Assembly (NCBI RefSeq): GCF_017495225.1
Contig: NZ_JAFEIG010000030.1
Coordinates: 1-54,686, forward strand
Direction: 5' to 3'
DNA length: 54,686 nucleotides
Origin: Daejeonella sp.
GTDB lineage: Bacteria > Bacteroidota > Bacteroidia > Sphingobacteriales > Sphingobacteriaceae
Part shown: positions 26,160 through 35,578 of the stretch, one piece after another
Numbering within the stretch: position 1 is the stretch's first letter
Layout: each line of letters begins with the position of its first letter
Translations under genes and position numbers: made by a program
The notes under the pieces: model-generated
What the model was told of the DNA's origin: nothing
Databases searched by the model: none
The model's input: only the letters and a program-made list of their open reading frames with translations

Positions 26160-26471
26160 TTATCTCTTTTTAAAATCTATCTTCTCAACGTCAATTTTAT
26201 CATATTCATTATGCGTACCAAACCACTTTATCTGAATCACTTTAAAAGAAAAAACGATTCTTACAACTAGTCTATATTTATTTCCAGAGATATTAAATAC
26301 TACTCTATTATCTCCCACAACACTCGCATTAGCATAAATTAGCTTGAGTTCATTGAAATTTTTGCAATCTGCACTTTCTAAATCATGATACCACTCTTGT
26401 AGGGCAATTGCAGCCTGAGGATATTCATTCATGTAGGAAAGTAGCGTTTTTCTGTTTATGATATTAAACAC
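26160..26471 (-). CDS. higB: HigB-family toxin (mRNA interferase)
   Basis: The 103-residue protein has the HigB/RelE-like pattern: NIINRKTLLSYMNEYPQAAIALQEWYH, then RVVFNISGNKYRLVVRIVF and a C-terminal IKWFGTHNEYDKID. HigB toxins cleave mRNA on the ribosome; the family-typical basic and aromatic residues (K65, R67, H86 region) are present. The start codon seems to be GTG at 26471, since no ATG gives the family N-terminus. higA follows directly. The position within an accessory region full of repeats fits a mobile or stabilising module. Confidence 0.9.
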   Translation of the reverse strand: MFNIINRKTLLSYMNEYPQAAIALQEWYHDLESADCKNFNELKLIYANASVVGDNRVVFNISGNKYRLVVRIVFSFKVIQIKWFGTHNEYDKIDVEKIDFKKR

Positions 26472-26487
26472 CGCGACAAATTTAATA

Positions 26488-26512
26488 AAAAGTTTTCTAA
26501 TAGAAAACTTTT
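26488..26512 (-). promoter_or_regulatory. Palindromic operator upstream of higBA
   Basis: AAAAGTTTTC, a 5-nt spacer and GAAAACTTTT form a perfect 10-bp inverted repeat. It ends 17 bp upstream of the higB start, the place where a HigA or HigBA complex would repress transcription. Confidence 0.7.
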
Positions 26513-26630
26513 AATGATTAATTCTACTATTAAAATTAGAAATGTAGGAAGAATAAGGGTTTTAGGAGATTATTTTGAGCAAACGGTAGTTCTGATAAAT
26601 AAACGGCAATAAATGACCTTATTATAGCTC

Positions 26631-26697
26631 TAACTGTCTCTAGTTTCAACGCAGAGGTCTCTACATATTTTCAAATAATTAGAGCCTCCAGACTCCA
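26631..26697 (+). repeat. Structured repeat, diverged copy 5
   Basis: It retains ACTGTCT, a CGCAGxGxTCTCTAC core and AAATAATTAGAGCCTCCAG, with the terminal GAG-CCTCCAG-CTC hairpin. It is the most diverged copy and lies upstream of higBA. The 509-bp gap from 26472 to 26980 holds this repeat, the higBA operator and two other repeats, and no gene. Confidence 0.65.
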
Positions 26698-26790
26698 AAA
26701 AATTGTAAATCCATTTCAGGAAAATAAATTAATTGTAAACGCATTGCAGGATTAAATCAAAAATTTATTGGAAAATACAAATGCTTATAA

Positions 26791-26837
26791 GGCGTTTCCT
26801 CCCCCTACCCCCTCTAGAGGGGGACATGCATGACGCC
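26791..26837. repeat. CCCCTCTAGAGGGG hairpin element inside a GGCGT/ACGCC pair
   Basis: A perfect CCCCCTCTAGAGGGGG palindrome is preceded by CCCCCTA. The 33 bases 26798-26830 are identical to 54393-54425 at the right end of the window. GGCGT (26791-26795) and ACGCC (26833-26837) form an outer inverted pair. Confidence 0.8.
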
Positions 26838-26873
26838 TAAATTTAGCCTTTATAAAAAATTTCACTCACTAAG

Positions 26874-26920
26874 TTCGGGATGATAGGTGCATGACGTTTA
26901 AAAAACGATGTCATCCCGAA
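26874..26920. repeat. Inverted repeat TTCGGGATGA / TCATCCCGAA
   Basis: Ten-base arms at 26874-26883 and 26911-26920 are separated by 27 bp. A further ACCTGC..GCAGGT hairpin follows at about 26921-26938. Short elements built around TCATCCCGAA are scattered between genes in many Bacteroidota genomes. It lies beyond the stop of the MFS gene and may help terminate it. Confidence 0.65.
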
Positions 26921-26980
26921 ACCTGCCCTTCAGCAGGTGAGGGACCTTCGTTAAAATATAATATTAATTCCTAAGCACTC

Positions 26981-28219
26981 CTACCCCACAAAATCATTAA
27001 ACTTAGGCCTCAAAAAGCTAAGCTGAATAATCAAAGCTACAAGCACAATAACAGCCAACATCGCAAAATCTGAACCCAAATTACCCGCATCGGTGGATTT
27101 TCCTAGTAAATTAGTAATGTAGGCACCTGCAAACACGCCAGTCATGTTCATAACGCCGTAGGCTGTTGCACGGTGTTTTGCAGAAACAAACTGACAAAGA
27201 ATAGGCATATTATTAGCATCGAACATCCCAAATCCTATCCCAAAACAAACACCAGCTCCAATAACGTGAATTAGGCTAGTCCCGAAGCCTAATAAAAGCA
27301 AAGAAGGAATAGTCATTCCTAAACCAATTGCGCTCGTATAAATTCTGCCTTTTAAGTTTTTCTGTACCCATTTATCGGAAAGAATACCACCAAAAATTAC
27401 TCCCACAAAGGATGAAGCGGCAATGGTTATGGTGGATAGCGGTCCGGCTAAAGTCATAGGAATATCTAAGTTTTCTGCGAATAAGGTTGGAAGCCAGTTT
27501 TTTGTGGCCCAACCTGGCAGACTCGGTATAGCAAAGTAAAATAGAATAATCCAAAAGGAAATATTGGTGAAAAGTAAGGCTAAGCCACTAAATAGCGAGC
27601 TTCCCTTTTTTATTTGAATTTTATCATTGTCTGTAAATGGCTCAGCTTCGGCAATTTTATCACGCAAGAAAAATATTAATACCAAGGAATAAATAATCCC
27701 AATTAAACCAAAAGTGTGAAAGGTAGTCTGCCATGAATAAGCGCTCGCCACAGTCGCACCAAAGCCACCCAAAGCCTGCCCCATGTACAAACCCGTCATG
27801 TGAATACCCACAGCTAATGATCGAGTTTTGGTACTATGAAAATCGGCGATTAATGACAATCCAGCAGGGATGTAAAGTGCTTCACTTACTCCCATAATTG
27901 CTCTTAAGATATAAAGCTGATTAAAGCTTGTGGCATATCCCATGGCGAATGTTACCCCCGACCAGACAAATAAACTACCGATTATCAGCCACTTACGACT
28001 CATTTTATCGGCAATCATCCCAGAAATGGGACTCATAAAGCCATATATCCAAAGAAAAATGGCCATGAGATAACCAAAACTGGTAGCCGATTGAAGTTCA
28101 ATAATATCCACTTGCATGGCAGGACGCATGGTGGCTAAAATTTGCCTATCCATGTAATTTAAAAGGGCAACTACCCAAAGTAGTCCCACCAATATCCAAG
28201 GGTAATTTTTCGAATTCAT
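26981..28219 (-). CDS. MFS transporter, probable sialic acid permease
   Basis: The 412-residue protein has about 12 membrane segments and the MFS signature loop DKMSRKWLIIGS between segments 2 and 3 (about residues 70-81). It opens YPWILVGLLWVVALLNYMDRQ, the pattern of the anion/cation symporter branch that includes sialic acid and hexuronate permeases. It is the last gene of the cluster nanA - mutarotase - MFS and starts 3 bp after the mutarotase stop. The substrate, N-acetylneuraminate, is inferred from this context and not from the sequence. Confidence 0.87.
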   Translation of the reverse strand: MNSKNYPWILVGLLWVVALLNYMDRQILATMRPAMQVDIIELQSATSFGYLMAIFLWIYGFMSPISGMIADKMSRKWLIIGSLFVWSGVTFAMGYATSFNQLYILRAIMGVSEALYIPAGLSLIADFHSTKTRSLAVGIHMTGLYMGQALGGFGATVASAYSWQTTFHTFGLIGIIYSLVLIFFLRDKIAEAEPFTDNDKIQIKKGSSLFSGLALLFTNISFWIILFYFAIPSLPGWATKNWLPTLFAENLDIPMTLAGPLSTITIAASSFVGVIFGGILSDKWVQKNLKGRIYTSAIGLGMTIPSLLLLGFGTSLIHVIGAGVCFGIGFGMFDANNMPILCQFVSAKHRATAYGVMNMTGVFAGAYITNLLGKSTDAGNLGSDFAMLAVIVLVALIIQLSFLRPKFNDFVG

Positions 28220-28222
28220 TGC

Positions 28223-29401
28223 TTATTTTTTAATGATTGGTCTACCTAACATAATTTGAGGCGTTCTAATGCCAGGTTTTATCTCACCACTCGACAGAAT
28301 AATGTTTTCACCCCATTTAGTAGCTGTACTGGTAACATGCGCTGGAAAAGGTAATTCGCCAATTTGAAACCAAGTATTTGCTAAAGTATCATAAACTAGT
28401 AAGCGGCGGTCAAAACCATTATGATTGATAACCAAATCGTTCTTTTTGGCAATTAGGGCTTCTTTTTCTTCCGGACTTTTAGCTTGTGCAATCTGACTAA
28501 GATAATTCTCTATCTTATTGAATGTCAAACCATTATCACCTCCACTAATCAATATAAAATGTTTAGATAGTGCAGTTGCAGTCCCGGCAGAAAAATTAAC
28601 AGAATTCTTTCCATCAGAAATTGGAGCACCGTAGGTCCATGACTTAGATTGAAGATTATAAATAAGTAGCGTATTATTTAATTTACTTATGCCTGAAGAA
28701 TCTTTTGAGCGCCCCCCAATCACGTAAATATTTTGTCCCTTTTGCCCATTCTGCACTACAACTGCCGAATTAGCGAGGGCAATTGGCAAATCGGCTAATT
28801 TAATCCAGCCGGCTTGTAAATTATCCAAATCAAGGCTTAAAAATTCCTTTGATGAATACACTGGTCCATCACCGCCTATCGCATATACCATATTCCCAAT
28901 AGAACTTAGAAAAATATTAGTTAGCGCATGTGGCAAATCGGGTAATTCATTGATATCAATTTGATTGGACAGGGAAAAAAAGTTTATCAAAAAGGCCTTT
29001 TTAGATAGCCCATTATCATTTTCTCCACCAGCATAAACTATACCTCGAGGAGTAGAAGTATTACCACAGTAGGCAATTGGGAATGGTAATTTGGCATTAA
29101 ACTTTCTATTCCATTCATAGTTAGACTCGAACTTTTGGAGAATATGAATTTCGTCAGAATAATACTTTTTGCCCCCTTCCCAAGGCATTCTATCGGGGAA
29201 ATTAGCACCGCCAGCAATCAATAGCGCCTGACCATCTAGGGCATTAATTGCACCCGCAAAGCCAAGAGAATTGCTGCCATCAGAATTTTTTAAGATTGCA
29301 ATATTTTCCCATTCAATACTAATATTAGAATTCTTTTGAGAAAAAACTTCTGTTTGAATAAGCATGATAAAAATAAAAAAGGGAATAAGATACTTATTCA
29401 T
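28223..29401 (-). CDS. Cyclically permuted mutarotase, NanM-like
   Basis: The 392-residue protein has an N-terminal signal peptide (NKYLIPFFIFIMLIQTEVFSQ) and a six-bladed Kelch-type propeller with repeated V-Y-A-G-G / V-Y-A-I-G-G / I-Y-V-I-G-G / I-L-I-S-G-G strands. Bacteroidota members of this group are called cyclically permuted mutarotases and are related to NanM, which speeds conversion of alpha- to beta-N-acetylneuraminate in the periplasm. The arrangement with an N-acetylneuraminate lyase 6 bp upstream and a permease 3 bp downstream supports the same role here. Confidence 0.87.
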   Translation of the reverse strand: MNKYLIPFFIFIMLIQTEVFSQKNSNISIEWENIAILKNSDGSNSLGFAGAINALDGQALLIAGGANFPDRMPWEGGKKYYSDEIHILQKFESNYEWNRKFNAKLPFPIAYCGNTSTPRGIVYAGGENDNGLSKKAFLINFFSLSNQIDINELPDLPHALTNIFLSSIGNMVYAIGGDGPVYSSKEFLSLDLDNLQAGWIKLADLPIALANSAVVVQNGQKGQNIYVIGGRSKDSSGISKLNNTLLIYNLQSKSWTYGAPISDGKNSVNFSAGTATALSKHFILISGGDNGLTFNKIENYLSQIAQAKSPEEKEALIAKKNDLVINHNGFDRRLLVYDTLANTWFQIGELPFPAHVTSTATKWGENIILSSGEIKPGIRTPQIMLGRPIIKK

Positions 29402-29407
29402 GGTTAA

Positions 29408-30331
29408 TTAGTCTTTTTGCGACTTAAACTGATCAAAGTTTAATGCGTTTACATCTAATTTAAAGGCTTCAAAATCTTTAGCGCTCATATTTCTTACTGG
29501 CAGACGAAACTCACCACAATCGAGTCCGGCAAGCTTCATATAAGCCTTCCCAACTGAAATTCCGCCATATTTACCCAATAAACGAATAAAATTGATTGAT
29601 TTTTGTTGTAATTCGCCAGCCTTCTTTAAATCATTCGCATTAAATGCATCGATTAAAGCGGTGTACAAAGGTGCGATATAATTGAAAGTGCTTCCAATGG
29701 AAGCCTGATTGCCTAAAACAAGTGCAGAGAGCATATTTTCATCTCTTCCCCACATCATTTCATAACGACCATCTTTGAAATTCATGCATGATTGGAAATC
29801 CATGAAATCTTCGTGGGTATATTTTATTCCCGCAAAGTTCGGGATTAGTCCGTCAATTGCATTCAAAAGGTCGAACATAGCAATATTTACGCCTGTTAAA
29901 ACAGGAATATGGTAGTAATAAAAAGGCATATCCGGAATTTGATCGGCTATTGCTTTACAACATTGAGCAAGCATATCCGCATTGGCCGGTTTAAAATAAA
30001 ATGGTGCTGTAAATGAAACGGCATATAAACCTATTTCTCGTGAGTGTTTAGCGAGGTCGATACAATCAGCGATACATGTCCCGCTTAGGAACATCATCAC
30101 TTTGAAATCCTCATCATGATTTGAGCAGGCAGCCCAAGCCTCTGCAACTAATTTCTTTTCGGCAAGAGTAAGAGAAACACCTTCACCTGTTGAACCACAA
30201 ATAAATGCACCTGTTACCCCATTCGACTTTAAAAAACGGTAATAATCTGGAATAATTGACAGATTTAGCTGTCCATCGGCATGAAAGGGTGTGAAAGGAG
30301 CTGAAATGAGACCTTTTAAATGATTTTTCAT
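29408..30331 (-). CDS. nanA: N-acetylneuraminate lyase (DapA family)
   Basis: The 307-residue TIM-barrel protein of the DHDPS/NAL family has G-S-T-G-E at residues 47-51, Tyr140 in YYYHIP and the Schiff-base Lys170 in FAGIKYTHEDF. The family includes other aldolases, but the neighbouring mutarotase and permease favour cleavage of N-acetylneuraminate to pyruvate and N-acetylmannosamine. It lies in the cytoplasm (no signal peptide). It is separated from susD by 180 bp containing a hairpin, so its expression may be lower than that of susCD. No epimerase or kinase gene follows in this cluster. Confidence 0.9.
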   Translation of the reverse strand: MKNHLKGLISAPFTPFHADGQLNLSIIPDYYRFLKSNGVTGAFICGSTGEGVSLTLAEKKLVAEAWAACSNHDEDFKVMMFLSGTCIADCIDLAKHSREIGLYAVSFTAPFYFKPANADMLAQCCKAIADQIPDMPFYYYHIPVLTGVNIAMFDLLNAIDGLIPNFAGIKYTHEDFMDFQSCMNFKDGRYEMMWGRDENMLSALVLGNQASIGSTFNYIAPLYTALIDAFNANDLKKAGELQQKSINFIRLLGKYGGISVGKAYMKLAGLDCGEFRLPVRNMSAKDFEAFKLDVNALNFDQFKSQKD

Positions 30332-30468
30332 TTGACTTTATTAATTCAAGCAACAAAATGTGCTATGCGATATTAGAAAATTTATCAGAGATATCAATAA
30401 TATTTGATTTTTTATTGAAAAAACTGATTCGATAAAGCATTGAAAGCCTATCAATTTAGGAGTATTTT

Positions 30469-30502
30469 AAATAGTAGAAGCTAATTACAGCTTCTACTAT
30501 TT
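30469..30502. terminator. Hairpin between susD and nanA
   Basis: A 14-bp stem (30469-30482 with 30489-30502, AAATAGTAGAAGCT and its complement) has a 6-nt loop. The T-run is better on the plus strand than on the minus strand, so for the minus-strand operon it may be an attenuator or an mRNA 3' stabiliser of susCD, not a full stop. Confidence 0.65.
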
Positions 30503-30511
30503 TTTAATGGT

Positions 30512-32086
30512 TTAGGTTCCAGGATAACCTGCGTTCTGATCATTTTTCAATGTTTCATCGCTTGTTAAAGTGCTTCTATCTATTGGCCAAAGGACTTTAT
30601 GAGCCTCTGTAGCACTATTTAGAACTCCAACAAGTGGAAGATCTCTTCTGAATACAAGAGGCACACCAGAAGCATCTTGCATGCGAAGTAAATCATACCA
30701 ACGCTTTCCCTCTGCTACAAACTCCTTGCCTCTTTCTTCAAAAATAGCCAACTCGTTTTGTTCAAAAGTTCCACTCACAAAAACAGGTGCACCGGCTCCA
30801 TGAGCGCGAGTTCTAATGATATTAATCTCAGTTGCTGGACTTTGATTTTGCTTATTTTTAATTTCCGCTAAGATCAAATAAGCCTCTGCAACACGATAGA
30901 TAGGGAAATCATCGGAAAAGCTACGAGCCCCTTCAACAAAAACGCCTAAGAATTTACGAAGGTTAGTAGCTTTAACTGTCCCTTTATTGAAATTCAAGAA
31001 AGTTGCATTAGCGCGAGTATCCGTTACATCGTATTTGGCATAAAGATCATACTTGTATTCATAACGAATAATGGTACCTCCACCAGCAACTTGTAATGGA
31101 TCTGCTGAAGGAATAGCTACGCCTTTATCATCCACATAACCAGTTAATGGATCTGTAATCGCATAAATAAATTGACCATAATTATTAGTCGCTTCACCCT
31201 GCTGATATCTCATAGCAAAGATAATTTCACTATTTCCACGACTTGCAGCAATGGATGCAGATTTAAACACATTGGCAAAAGATGGAAGTAGAGTATATTT
31301 AGAAATCACCTGCTCAACAGCTGTACGAGCGATTGTAAGATCAGCAGCAGAAGCAGTTGGCGTAGGTGCAGTACCATCAACTTTTACTTTTGCAGACCAT
31401 AAATAAACTTCTGATTGCAACATCTGGCTCGCGCCTAAAGACCATTGCGCCTTTTGAAGCTTAGTGGTATAGTTACCAGCAAAACTTGCTACAGATTTAT
31501 TTACATCCCCTTTAATAAAGTCTAAGGTTTCTTTTTCCGTTTTTGCTCTTGGAAGATATGCATCTTGAGAGGTAGAAGGAGTATTTGTAATTACCTTTGG
31601 CTCAAGAGCTAAAGGCACTCTACCATAGGTACGGTATAAATGGAAATAATAATAAGCTCTTAATCCATAAGCTTGGCCTAAATAGTAAGCCTTATCAGCA
31701 GCACTTAAATAATCTGCTTTTTCTACCTGATAAATAAAATTATTTACCTGAAAAATAGGTCCATAAAAACCTGCCCATCCAGAAATTCCAGGAGAAGACT
31801 CACGAATATCCTGACGAATAATTGCCGCAGAGTTTAGAGATGCTGTTCCTGTAAAGCTAGTTCCATCACGTAAGGTACCGCCTCTAAGTTCACCAAGAGT
31901 AAAAATAGTAAACTGAAAACCTCTTAATTGGTTATGTAATCCAATCATTGCTCCATCTACTTGTGCTGAAGTCTTCCAGAAACTTTCACTAGCAAAATAA
32001 TCTTCTGGTGCTAAATCCAGCTTTTGGCATGCGCTGAATGTTACAATCAGCAGGATGCTTAATACACTTTTATATAATTTTTTCAT
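30512..32086 (-). CDS. SusD/RagB family outer-membrane lipoprotein
   Basis: The 524-residue protein has a lipoprotein signal peptide with Cys20 (LLIVTFSACQ). It then shows the SusD features: LAPEDYFASESFWKT near the N-terminus, a TPR-like YYLGQAYGLRAYYYFHLYRTYGRVPL segment near residue 145, and the C-terminal FVAEGKRWYDLLRM motif. SusD proteins form the extracellular lid on the SusC channel and bind the glycan. It follows susC by 61 bp. Sialic acid or sialoglycan binding is inferred from the cluster. Confidence 0.95.
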   Translation of the reverse strand: MKKLYKSVLSILLIVTFSACQKLDLAPEDYFASESFWKTSAQVDGAMIGLHNQLRGFQFTIFTLGELRGGTLRDGTSFTGTASLNSAAIIRQDIRESSPGISGWAGFYGPIFQVNNFIYQVEKADYLSAADKAYYLGQAYGLRAYYYFHLYRTYGRVPLALEPKVITNTPSTSQDAYLPRAKTEKETLDFIKGDVNKSVASFAGNYTTKLQKAQWSLGASQMLQSEVYLWSAKVKVDGTAPTPTASAADLTIARTAVEQVISKYTLLPSFANVFKSASIAASRGNSEIIFAMRYQQGEATNNYGQFIYAITDPLTGYVDDKGVAIPSADPLQVAGGGTIIRYEYKYDLYAKYDVTDTRANATFLNFNKGTVKATNLRKFLGVFVEGARSFSDDFPIYRVAEAYLILAEIKNKQNQSPATEINIIRTRAHGAGAPVFVSGTFEQNELAIFEERGKEFVAEGKRWYDLLRMQDASGVPLVFRRDLPLVGVLNSATEAHKVLWPIDRSTLTSDETLKNDQNAGYPGT

Positions 32087-32147
32087 TTTATGTTTTATTT
32101 AATTTGAAATGAATTTGGGAATCCCCGTTTTACATTTTCATTATTCT

Positions 32148-35100
32148 TTAAAATGTAAGCTGAGCACCAAAAATTAAGATTCTTGGTAGTGGATAACCTC
32201 CAGAACCGCCAATTCCGATACTTCCAGATTCTGGAGAATATAAAGTTGACTCACTGAAATAAGCCAAATTCTGACCAGAAACAGATAAATTAATATTCTG
32301 GCTCTTTACTTTGTTCGCCCAATTTTTTGGTAATGAATAGGTAAGATTCACTTCTCTCAATGCTAAGTAATCTCCTTTTTTATAAAACATACTTGACTCT
32401 CTGAAAGTATTATTTTTATACAATTGATCTGCCCAGTAATAGGTTGGGTATTTAGCATTTGTATTTTCAGGAGTGTAGGTATCAAATACTTCATCAGTAG
32501 TGTTGAATGTACCTTGAGCATTACTTAAAAACCATGCACGCGGACCATCATAAGAAACAAAACCTAATGCATAATCAAAACGTGACGATAGTGCTAAGCT
32601 CTTGTATTTAACATTAGCTCCAAATCCACCAATCCAGTTAGGAACTGTTCTTCCCATTTTTACACGGTCGAAAGAGTTAATGGTACCATCACCATTCACG
32701 TCCTGCCATTGAACATCTCCCAAAGCTATTGGGAACACTGTTGCTTTTTGAGCAGGGGTCATTCCATAGTAAATACCCGGACCCACTAAAACCTTAGCCC
32801 CTAATAAATCTCTTCTATTTGCATGAGTATAAAGATCAGCCAGATCTCTATAAAGTCCTTGAGCTACATAAGCATAAGCCACATTTGGATCTTGACCTTC
32901 TTGAGTTCCACCAACAAATACTAGTTGACCAGTTTTAGGATCATAAACTTCAAAACCTCCAATACGGTTATTTGGCAATCCATTATTAGGTAATTTCAAC
33001 ACTTTATTGGAGTTGTAGGCTATGTTCGCTGAGAAATTAATGGTCCAATCGCTTGTTCTTAATGCATTATAATTTAAGTCGACTTCCACACCTCTGTTTT
33101 GCATACTTCCATTATTTGTGGTTAAAGAGGTAAATCCAGAAGTTGCAGGCAATGTGAAGCTAGAGATTTTATCAGATGTTTTACGATCATAATAGGCAAT
33201 AGATAAATCAAGTCTATCTAATAGACGTGATTCTATACCAATTTCATAAGTTGCAGAACGCTCCCACAATAAATCAGGGAAAGGTAATCCACCAACAAGA
33301 TAACCTACTCTACCATCATATTTATTTGTTGAGTATGAACCTTGTAAACCATACTGACTAATTCCGCTAACGTTTCCGTTTTCACCGTAACTAGCTCTTA
33401 ATTTTAATGAATTAATGACATTAGTATATTTTTGGAAGAAATCTTCTTTGTGAATATTCCATCCAGCAGAAATACCTGGGAAATTACCCCAACGATTATT
33501 AATCAATCTTGAATAACCATCACGACGTAAGGTTAATGTTAAAAGATACTTTTCATCGTAATCGTAATTCGCGCGACTGAAGAAGGACAAAATAGTCTCT
33601 CTGTTGTGATAGCTATCAATTCCACGTCTATCTTTATCCGAATTAGTTAAAGCTAAATCCATGAAATCATCTGAAGGCGCCCCAGAACCTGAAGCAGATA
33701 ATCCTTTAGAATAACTATCAAAAAATTCAGTTCCTGCCATTATATCAAAATGATGCTTTTCTAATAAAGTAGCGCGATAATTCAATACTCCATTAAAAGT
33801 TTGATTTAATATACGAGCAAAGGAGGCACTGCTAGAACGAGTTACGTTAATATTACCTGGACTATTTAAATAATCTCTATTAAATGCTTCGTTAAATCCT
33901 TCATCATAGTAAAAGTTACCACTCGCCCTAAAGCTTAAGTTTGGAAGGAAATTAACTTTGAAAGCTTGTGATAAAGTAAATTTATTGGAATTATTTCTTC
34001 TTATAAATTTATCATCATTAACTGCTGGATTACCATCAGCAACATCACGACCGATTAATAATTCGCCTCTTTCATTTACACCACGCATTGTAGGAGGAGC
34101 TCCTAAAGCACGAGTTAAATAATTGCCTTCACCACTAGTTACTGGATCACGCCATTTGGCATCTGCAAAGTTTAAATTTGACGTAGAAGTTAACCAGGGC
34201 TTAATTTTGTATTCACCATTGAAAACAAAAGTTAAACGCTTGTAAAAAGTATTAATTGGCATACCTCCTTCGTCATAAGCACCCAAACCAGCATAATAAC
34301 TACCATTCTTATTTCCACCAGTCATGGAAACATTATAGTCTTGAGTCAAAGCATAATCGCGCAAAGCGTAATCTTTGTAATTAAAATTGTTGAAAATCAA
34401 TTCTTTACCAGTAATTGGATCAATCATTGTCTCCCAACCATCTTGTAACTTCACTTTGTTTACATCGTCTAAAAACATGGTACTCCAAACAGCATTTCCA
34501 GTAACATTTCCATCTAAGAAATTACCTGCAGCATCTTTGAATAAGTTTCCAGTTCCAAACGGACCAGTTGAAGTTAATTGTGCTAAACGAGACGGCTCAT
34601 ATGATCCAGAAGTCTGAATAGCCTTTCTCGCCCAATACAAATAATCTCTCGCGTTTAAGAAATTGAATGGAATGTTTAGTTTATTTACACCAGTTTTTCC
34701 TTTAAAAGTGATGTTTGAAACACCATCTTTACCAGATTTAGTAGTAATTAAAATAACACCATTATTTGCTCTAGCACCATAAATAGCTGTTGCAGATGCA
34801 TCTTTTAATACTTCGATAGATTCAATATCATCTTGATTGATATCACTGAATCCACTACGAATTAAACCATCTACCATAACTAATGGTGAACCAACACCTC
34901 CATAAGAAGTTCCACCACGTAGTACAATGTTCGGAACAGCACCTGGTCTACCAGATGTTTGCTGAACTCTTAATCCCGGAATGGTTCCCGCTAAGGCTGA
35001 TGCCGGATTTGAACGAACACCAGTTTCCAATACTTTAGGATCTAGTTTAGATACCGAACCAGTAATGGTTGATCTTTTTTGGGTACCATAACCCAAAACA

Positions 35101-35429
35101 ACTATCTCATCTAACTGAGATAAATCCATTCTGAGTGAGGCATTTACAACACTAGATGTTCCAACCGGAATTTCTAGATTCATAAACCCAACAAAACGAA
35201 AAAGTAAAACATCGCCTTGACCTGCTGCAATAGAGTAATCTCCATTCGCATCCGCCTGACTAAGAGTTGCTTTACCCTTCACTTGAACTGTTACTCCCGG
35301 TAATGGCAGCTTATCGTCATCCGAAACGACACGGCCTGTAATTTTACCGGTTTGAGCTTGTGCAACGGTAAAAAGCAAAAGTGCAATTACCGAAAACAAG
35401 CACCTTAATAAGGTATTTTTTGATTTCAT
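32148..35429 (-). CDS. SusC/RagA family TonB-linked outer-membrane transporter
   Basis: The 1093-residue protein has a signal peptide (residues about 1-25, cut near AQAQ). A carboxypeptidase-regulatory-like domain follows (GKITGRVVSDDDKLPLPGV to about residue 100). Then come the TonB-box region DEIVVLGYGTQKRSTITGSV, the plug domain with VLRGGTSYGG and VLKDASATAIYGARANNGVI, and a 22-stranded barrel. It forms the energised pore for glycans delivered by SusD. It is the first gene of the operon, with a palindrome 15 bp upstream of its ATG that probably binds the divergent GntR regulator. Confidence 0.96.
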   Translation of the reverse strand: MKSKNTLLRCLFSVIALLLFTVAQAQTGKITGRVVSDDDKLPLPGVTVQVKGKATLSQADANGDYSIAAGQGDVLLFRFVGFMNLEIPVGTSSVVNASLRMDLSQLDEIVVLGYGTQKRSTITGSVSKLDPKVLETGVRSNPASALAGTIPGLRVQQTSGRPGAVPNIVLRGGTSYGGVGSPLVMVDGLIRSGFSDINQDDIESIEVLKDASATAIYGARANNGVILITTKSGKDGVSNITFKGKTGVNKLNIPFNFLNARDYLYWARKAIQTSGSYEPSRLAQLTSTGPFGTGNLFKDAAGNFLDGNVTGNAVWSTMFLDDVNKVKLQDGWETMIDPITGKELIFNNFNYKDYALRDYALTQDYNVSMTGGNKNGSYYAGLGAYDEGGMPINTFYKRLTFVFNGEYKIKPWLTSTSNLNFADAKWRDPVTSGEGNYLTRALGAPPTMRGVNERGELLIGRDVADGNPAVNDDKFIRRNNSNKFTLSQAFKVNFLPNLSFRASGNFYYDEGFNEAFNRDYLNSPGNINVTRSSSASFARILNQTFNGVLNYRATLLEKHHFDIMAGTEFFDSYSKGLSASGSGAPSDDFMDLALTNSDKDRRGIDSYHNRETILSFFSRANYDYDEKYLLTLTLRRDGYSRLINNRWGNFPGISAGWNIHKEDFFQKYTNVINSLKLRASYGENGNVSGISQYGLQGSYSTNKYDGRVGYLVGGLPFPDLLWERSATYEIGIESRLLDRLDLSIAYYDRKTSDKISSFTLPATSGFTSLTTNNGSMQNRGVEVDLNYNALRTSDWTINFSANIAYNSNKVLKLPNNGLPNNRIGGFEVYDPKTGQLVFVGGTQEGQDPNVAYAYVAQGLYRDLADLYTHANRRDLLGAKVLVGPGIYYGMTPAQKATVFPIALGDVQWQDVNGDGTINSFDRVKMGRTVPNWIGGFGANVKYKSLALSSRFDYALGFVSYDGPRAWFLSNAQGTFNTTDEVFDTYTPENTNAKYPTYYWADQLYKNNTFRESSMFYKKGDYLALREVNLTYSLPKNWANKVKSQNINLSVSGQNLAYFSESTLYSPESGSIGIGGSGGYPLPRILIFGAQLTF

Positions 35430-35443
35430 AATTCTTTAATTAA

Positions 35444-35470
35444 TTTGTATTATGTACGACATAATACAAA
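35444..35470 (-). promoter_or_regulatory. Perfect inverted repeat, probable GntR/FadR operator
   Basis: TTTGTATTATGT, ACG and ACATAATACAAA form a perfect 12-bp inverted repeat with a 3-bp centre. It lies 14 bp upstream of the susC start codon and about 108 bp before the divergent regulator gene. The GT..AC core resembles sites of FadR-type regulators. Binding is inferred. Confidence 0.75.
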
Positions 35471-35578
35471 CTTGTTTTTTTAATTTTACATTTCCAAATT
35501 TTAGATTCATTTTTTTTATTGTTTGGAAAAATAAAATGGTTTAATAAAACCATGATTTTTAATAAATTGCGGCACAAA

